Shown in pieces: positions 60,243-64,000 of a DNA stretch of 64,000 bases. Under the pieces are notes generated by a model, which was not told the origin of the DNA, made no database searches, and saw nothing but the letters and a program-made list of their open reading frames with translations. The stretch comes from Acidipropionibacterium acidipropionici. Its GTDB lineage: Bacteria; Actinomycetota; Actinomycetes; Propionibacteriales; Propionibacteriaceae. The position numbers and the translations under genes were made by a program. The stretch is taken from assembly GCF_001441165.1 (NCBI RefSeq), contig NZ_CP013126.1:1269551-1333550 (forward strand). Direction: 5' to 3'. Numbering within the stretch: the first letter of the stretch is position 1; the number at the start of each line of letters is the position of its first letter.

Positions 60243-60716
60243 ATGGCTGAGGACACTCCATGGCTCGACGACCACCAGCAGCGCGTGTGGCGGCTCTGGC
60301 TCGACGTCACCAACGGGCTGCCCGCCCTGCTCAACAAGCAGCTCGCCCGCGACACCGACCTCTCCCTCCAGGACTTCGAGGTGCTCGTGAGCCTGTCCGA
60401 GGCGCCCGACCAGTCGATGCGCGTGGTCGCCATGGCCGACGTGATGCACTGGGAGCGTTCCCGGCTGTCCCACCAGCTCACCCGGATGGAGAAGCGCGGC
60501 CTGGTGCGCCGCGAGTCCTGTTGCACCGACGGCCGCGGCCAGCTGGTCCGGCTCTCCGACGCGGGGTGGGACGCCGTGGTCGCCGCCGCTCCCGGGCATG
60601 CCGACACCGTGCGTCGGGTGATCTTCGGCGGCCTCAACATGGATCACCTCGACGAGCTGGAGAAGATCCTCAACCACATCCGCGAGACCATGAACGAGGA
60701 GCGCCAGGAGCTGTGA
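60243..60716 (+). CDS. MarR family transcriptional regulator
   Basis: 157 residues from the ATG at 60243, which has GAGAGGG upstream; an ATG at 60183 adds 20 polar residues and lacks a ribosome site, though leaderless starts are common in actinobacteria. Winged helix: LSLQDFEVLVSLSEA, MADVMHWERSRLSHQLTRMEKRGLVRRE, wing CCTDGRGQLVRLSDAG. Divergent to yceI; likely represses both through the TGACGCGTCA sites. The Cys-Cys in the wing might be redox-active (speculative). Confidence 0.92.
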   Translation: MAEDTPWLDDHQQRVWRLWLDVTNGLPALLNKQLARDTDLSLQDFEVLVSLSEAPDQSMRVVAMADVMHWERSRLSHQLTRMEKRGLVRRESCCTDGRGQLVRLSDAGWDAVVAAAPGHADTVRRVIFGGLNMDHLDELEKILNHIRETMNEERQEL

Positions 60717-60803
60717 CCTGCGTCCACACCTCGGGCCCGTCATGCGGGCGTGACGCCCCCGGTTTAGGCTGATGCGCTGGCGTCTCACGAAATAGGAGCA
60801 CAC

Positions 60804-62270
60804 GTGTCGAGCCCATCCAAGACCTCGGCCTCACCGCAGGCCACCCAGGGCGGGAGCGCGCCCGCCCCGCAGATGAAGGGCCGTCATCTGGTCATGATGA
60901 GCCTCGGCAGTGCGATCGGCACGGGCCTGTTCCTGGGATCGGGCAAGGGCATCGCCGCCGCCGGCCCCTCGGTGCTGGTGGCCTATGTGGTCGCCGGGCT
61001 GGTCGTCATCGCCATCATGCGGATGCTCGGCGAGATGGTCGCGGCCCACCCCGACTCCGGGGCCTTCTCGGTCTACACCGCCAGGGCCATGGGCCCTGCC
61101 GCCGGCTTCGCGATGGGCTGGGTCTGGTGGGTCGAGCTGGCCGTCGTCGTGGCCGCCGAGGGCACCGCCGCCGCCCAGATCTTCCTGGCCGTCTGGCCGA
61201 TCGCCCCGGACTGGCTCCTCACCCTCATCTTCATGGTGGCGCTCACCGCCATCAACCTCTTCGGGGTCGACAAGTTCGGCGAGTTCGAATTCTGGTTCGC
61301 CCTCATCAAGGTGGCCGCCGTGGTCGCCTTCCTGGTGATCGGCGTCCTGCTGCTGTGCGGGGTCTTCCCGGCCCCGGCGCCTGGCCTGTCGAACTTCCTG
61401 CACCACGGCGGATTCATGCCCAACGGCTGGGGCGGGGTGGCCACCGGCCTGCTCATCGTCATCTTCGCCTTCGGCGGCATCGAGATCGTCGCCGTGGCCG
61501 CCGCCGAGACCGAGAACCCCCGCAAGCACGTCGGCAAGGCCATCAACACCATCATCTGGCGGATCCTGGTGTTCTACATGGGTTCGGTGGCCATCATGGT
61601 CTTCGCCCTGCCCTGGGACGATCCGAAGCTCGCCAGCTCCCCCTTCGTCGCCGTCCTGGATCTGGCGAAGATCCCCGGGGCCGACGCCGTCCTCACCCTC
61701 ATCATCGTGCTGGCGGTGCTCAGCTCCCTCAACGCCAACCTCTACGGCGACTCCCGGATGCTCGGCTCCCTGGCCGAGCGCGGCCTGGCGCCGAAGGCCA
61801 TGACCGGCAAGAACCGCCGTAATGTGCCGGTCGCCGCGGTGCTGTCCAGCGTCGCCTTCGGCTACGTGTGCGTGGTCCTCACCTACATCTGGGGGGCCAA
61901 GGTGCTCGACGTCCTGCTCAACGTGGTGGGATCGGTGATCATCGTCACCTACCTGTTCACCATCGCCTCCCAGATCATCCTGCGCCGCCGGGCCGAGAAG
62001 ACCGGCGAGGAGCTGCCGTTCAGGATGTGGGGGTACCCCTACCTGTCCTGGCTCACCCTGGCCGTCCTGATCGGGATCATCGGGCTGGGCATGACCGACG
62101 CCGGGGTCCGCGGCCAGATCCTGGCCACCTTCGGGCTGACTGTGGTGCTCTTCGTCATCGGTATCGTCCGCACCCGCCGGCTCGGGCAGGACCCGTTCAA
62201 GCCCGTCGTCACCCCCGGGGACCGTCTTGTCGACGCCGATCCGGCCGCCGAGCCCGCCGGGACCGACTGA
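60804..62270 (+). CDS. Amino acid permease (APC superfamily)
   Basis: 488 residues, twelve helices. MKGRHLVMMSLGSAIGTGLFLGSGKGIAAAGPSV is the typical first helix with the unwound GSAIGTG binding motif; MGEM-like RMLGEMVAAHPDSGAFSVYTARAMGPAAGFAMGW and EIVAVAAAETENPRK follow. Belongs to the AAT subgroup (GABA, proline, aromatic or histidine permeases); substrate not readable. AGGAGCACAC precedes the GTG start. Confidence 0.92.
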   Translation: MSSPSKTSASPQATQGGSAPAPQMKGRHLVMMSLGSAIGTGLFLGSGKGIAAAGPSVLVAYVVAGLVVIAIMRMLGEMVAAHPDSGAFSVYTARAMGPAAGFAMGWVWWVELAVVVAAEGTAAAQIFLAVWPIAPDWLLTLIFMVALTAINLFGVDKFGEFEFWFALIKVAAVVAFLVIGVLLLCGVFPAPAPGLSNFLHHGGFMPNGWGGVATGLLIVIFAFGGIEIVAVAAAETENPRKHVGKAINTIIWRILVFYMGSVAIMVFALPWDDPKLASSPFVAVLDLAKIPGADAVLTLIIVLAVLSSLNANLYGDSRMLGSLAERGLAPKAMTGKNRRNVPVAAVLSSVAFGYVCVVLTYIWGAKVLDVLLNVVGSVIIVTYLFTIASQIILRRRAEKTGEELPFRMWGYPYLSWLTLAVLIGIIGLGMTDAGVRGQILATFGLTVVLFVIGIVRTRRLGQDPFKPVVTPGDRLVDADPAAEPAGTD

Positions 62271-62273
62271 GCG

Positions 62274-63776
62274 CTACTGCGTGTGGGCGGGGACCTGTGA
62301 GTGGACCTTCCGCCCCTCGAGGCGGTCGGTGAGCTGGGACCGGTAGATCGACACCGGCCCAACCACCCGGGAGGCCACCGCCACCGCGATCATCCCCGGG
62401 GCCAGCAGGGACAGGTTCCCGGTCATCTCACCGACCATGAGCATCATGCCGACCGGGGCGTGGGCGGCCGCCCCGAAGCAGGCGATCATCCCCACCACGA
62501 TGAAGGACGTCGGCGAGGCCGGGATCCCGGGCAGCCCCTCCAGCAGACGCCACACGGCAGCCCCGGTGGCTCCTCCGATCACCATGCCGGGCCCGAAGAC
62601 CCCGCCCGATCCGCCCGAGCCGATGGACAGGGTGGTGGCGGCGATCTTCGCGAAGGGGATCGCCAGCACCATGAGCATCGGCATCGCCGTGAGCGTCTCG
62701 GGAATCATCTGCTGGGCGATCGAGCCGTAGCCGGTGCCCAGGGCCGCCGGAATGGCCAGCCCGAGCAGGCCCACGCACAGCCCGCCGATCGCCGGCGTCA
62801 GCCAGCCGGGCAGAGGCAGCCGGTCGAAGAAATCGCAGCCCCGGTAGAAGGTGACGCAGTAGAGCCTGCCCATCGCCCCGGCCGCCAGGCCGATGACCAC
62901 GAACCAGATGATCTGCAGCGGCTGGTTGAACACCTCACCGCTCAGCGTGCCGAAGATCGGATCGAAGCCGTACACCGACCCGAAGACCACATAGGCCACG
63001 ATCGAGGAGATCAGCGAGGGCATCATCGCATCGGCCTCCAGATCGTCCTTGTACAGCAGTTCGGCGCCCAGCAGCGCCCCGCCCAGGGGCGCCCGGAAGA
63101 TGGCGCCGATGCCCGAGGCGGTGGCGGCGATCACGGCGATCCGCGCATCGGGGGTCTTGATCCGCAGTCGGCGGCACAGGCTGGAGATGACGGTGGCGCT
63201 GATCTGGGCGGTGGGGCCCTCGCGGCCTCCCGAGCCGCCCGAGCCGATGAGGATCGAGGAGGCGACGATCTTGACCGCGGCCACCTTCCCGCGCAACGAC
63301 GTCGGGTCGTGATGGGCGGCGCGGATCGCGTTGTCGGTGCCGTGGCCCTTGGCGGCCGGGGCCACGAAGTACACCAGCAGGCCGGAGACCAGCGCCCCTC
63401 CGGTCACCACCAGCGGTATCGCCCAGGGCCGGGTGAACCCGGATCCGGCCGTGCCGTCGCCCTCCCCGGCGGTGCTCGGCGGGGTGTAGCCGCCCAGATA
63501 CCCCAGCAGCCAGCGGGTACCGGTGTGCAGGCAGAAGTAGAACAGGATCGCGCCGAGGCCGGAGACGACGCCGATCACCACGCCCATCAGCAGCCAGCGG
63601 TTGAGGGAGTCCCGGAAGGCCTTGGGGCGTCGGGGGACCAGGGCCGAACGGAACCGGCGCAGCAGGTTCTTCCACTCTTGTGGGGCGCGGTCGCCGGATC
63701 GTCCGGTGCCGGTGGTGCCGGTCCCGGCGGAGGCGGGTGTGTGTGGTTCGGGGGCGCCGGGTACAGCGTGGCTCAT
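62274..63776 (-). CDS. ClC family chloride channel/antiporter
   Basis: 500 residues with the ClC membrane fold. Selectivity-filter motifs GSGGSGGREGPTAQI (with the gating Glu of GREGP), GIGAIFRAPLGGALLGAE and GSGGSGGVFGPGMVIGG are present. Acts as a chloride channel or Cl-/H+ exchanger. Start overlaps the end of an upstream MarR gene by ATGA, so both are cotranscribed. Confidence 0.95.
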   Translation of the reverse strand: MSHAVPGAPEPHTPASAGTGTTGTGRSGDRAPQEWKNLLRRFRSALVPRRPKAFRDSLNRWLLMGVVIGVVSGLGAILFYFCLHTGTRWLLGYLGGYTPPSTAGEGDGTAGSGFTRPWAIPLVVTGGALVSGLLVYFVAPAAKGHGTDNAIRAAHHDPTSLRGKVAAVKIVASSILIGSGGSGGREGPTAQISATVISSLCRRLRIKTPDARIAVIAATASGIGAIFRAPLGGALLGAELLYKDDLEADAMMPSLISSIVAYVVFGSVYGFDPIFGTLSGEVFNQPLQIIWFVVIGLAAGAMGRLYCVTFYRGCDFFDRLPLPGWLTPAIGGLCVGLLGLAIPAALGTGYGSIAQQMIPETLTAMPMLMVLAIPFAKIAATTLSIGSGGSGGVFGPGMVIGGATGAAVWRLLEGLPGIPASPTSFIVVGMIACFGAAAHAPVGMMLMVGEMTGNLSLLAPGMIAVAVASRVVGPVSIYRSQLTDRLEGRKVHSQVPAHTQ

Positions 63777-64000
63777 CGCCGGCCCCTGTCGTCGGACTTC
63801 TCTGGTGGCGCCGGGGTACCGTGCCCCGAGGCGACGGCCGCGGCGTTGAACAGCCGCAGCCCGTCCAGGACCGCCGAGATCTCATCGGCACCCAGGTGCT
63901 CGAGCAGGCCTCGCATCTCGCGCCGCCTCCGGTAGTTGACCCTCGACACCAGTCGATGCCCCGCAGCGGTGATCGCCAAGGAGTTGGATCTGCGGTCCTG
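63773..64000 (-). CDS. MarR family regulator, C-terminal part (cut by window edge)
   Basis: Open through the right edge of the window. Visible part: DRRSNSLAITAAGHRLVSR (wing and start of helix 5) and MRGLLEHLGADEISAVLDGLRLF, the dimerisation helices of MarR proteins, then a Pro-rich end PAPPEKSDDRGRR. Coupled to the ClC gene downstream by ATGA. Confidence 0.82.
   Translation of the reverse strand, partial: QDRRSNSLAITAAGHRLVSRVNYRRRREMRGLLEHLGADEISAVLDGLRLFNAAAVASGHGTPAPPEKSDDRGRR

Noticed and set aside
62301-63935. 544-codon plus-strand ORF
   Set aside because: Antisense of the ClC gene; no domain, biased composition.

Overview
High-GC actinobacterial chromosome segment. Codon use, GTG starts, strong GGAGG-type ribosome sites, a PknF/Rv1747-like kinase plus FHA-ABC transporter pair, a MazEF module and an ATP-type tandem phosphofructokinase point to Actinomycetota. 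Propionibacteriaceae is my best guess, but that is inference because no rRNA gene is present.

Layout. 0-10 kb: citrate synthase, cell-wall proteins (an SH3/RlpA-like protein and an L,D-transpeptidase lipoprotein), a TauE-type permease, a SRAP protein and three small proline-rich membrane proteins. 10-21 kb: alpha/beta hydrolase, alanine dehydrogenase, tandem PFK, then a minus-strand signalling block (FHA-ABC transporter, Ser/Thr kinase, membrane protein). 21.5-27 kb: nirB (frameshifted) and nirD, then NAD synthetase. 27-32.7 kb: mazEF, fructokinase and GH32 sucrase (divergent), a second L,D-transpeptidase-like lipoprotein and a frameshifted oxidoreductase. 32.7-45 kb: HxlR regulator, PIG-L deacetylase, a LacI regulator convergent with a sugar ABC operon, YbaK, a PfkB kinase with an aminotransferase IV, and TetR with a MATE pump. 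55-64 kb: SbcC/SbcD-like pair, YceI and MarR (divergent), an amino-acid permease, and a ClC channel with a second MarR (cut by the window edge).

The stretch from about 45.26 to 55.16 kb is an accessory island unlike its surroundings: lower GC, small genes, two complete insertion sequences (IS21-type and IS1380-type), broken toxin ends and immunity genes. It lies between the 3' end of the MATE gene and the 3' end of sbcC and is bracketed by a 70-bp inverted duplication of the MATE tail. I read it as a polymorphic-toxin immunity graveyard. It holds a barnase-type RNase toxin end killed by two in-frame stops beside an intact barstar, an unrecognised toxin end with an ATGA-coupled partner, two further orphan toxin tails each beside a small gene, a double-CXXCG (SitI6-like) gene plus a truncated copy, and a 108-residue gene split by the IS21 element whose second copy elsewhere in the island is frameshifted.

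Regulatory links readable from sequence: a near-identical 16-bp CACGTG-centred operator lies both between the fructokinase and sucrase genes and in front of the sugar-ABC binding protein, so one LacI regulon probably joins them. A DtxR/IdeR-type iron box precedes an unknown membrane protein. A GlnR-like box precedes nirBD. Palindromic operators sit at the mazEF, HxlR, MarR, LacI and TauE-permease promoters.
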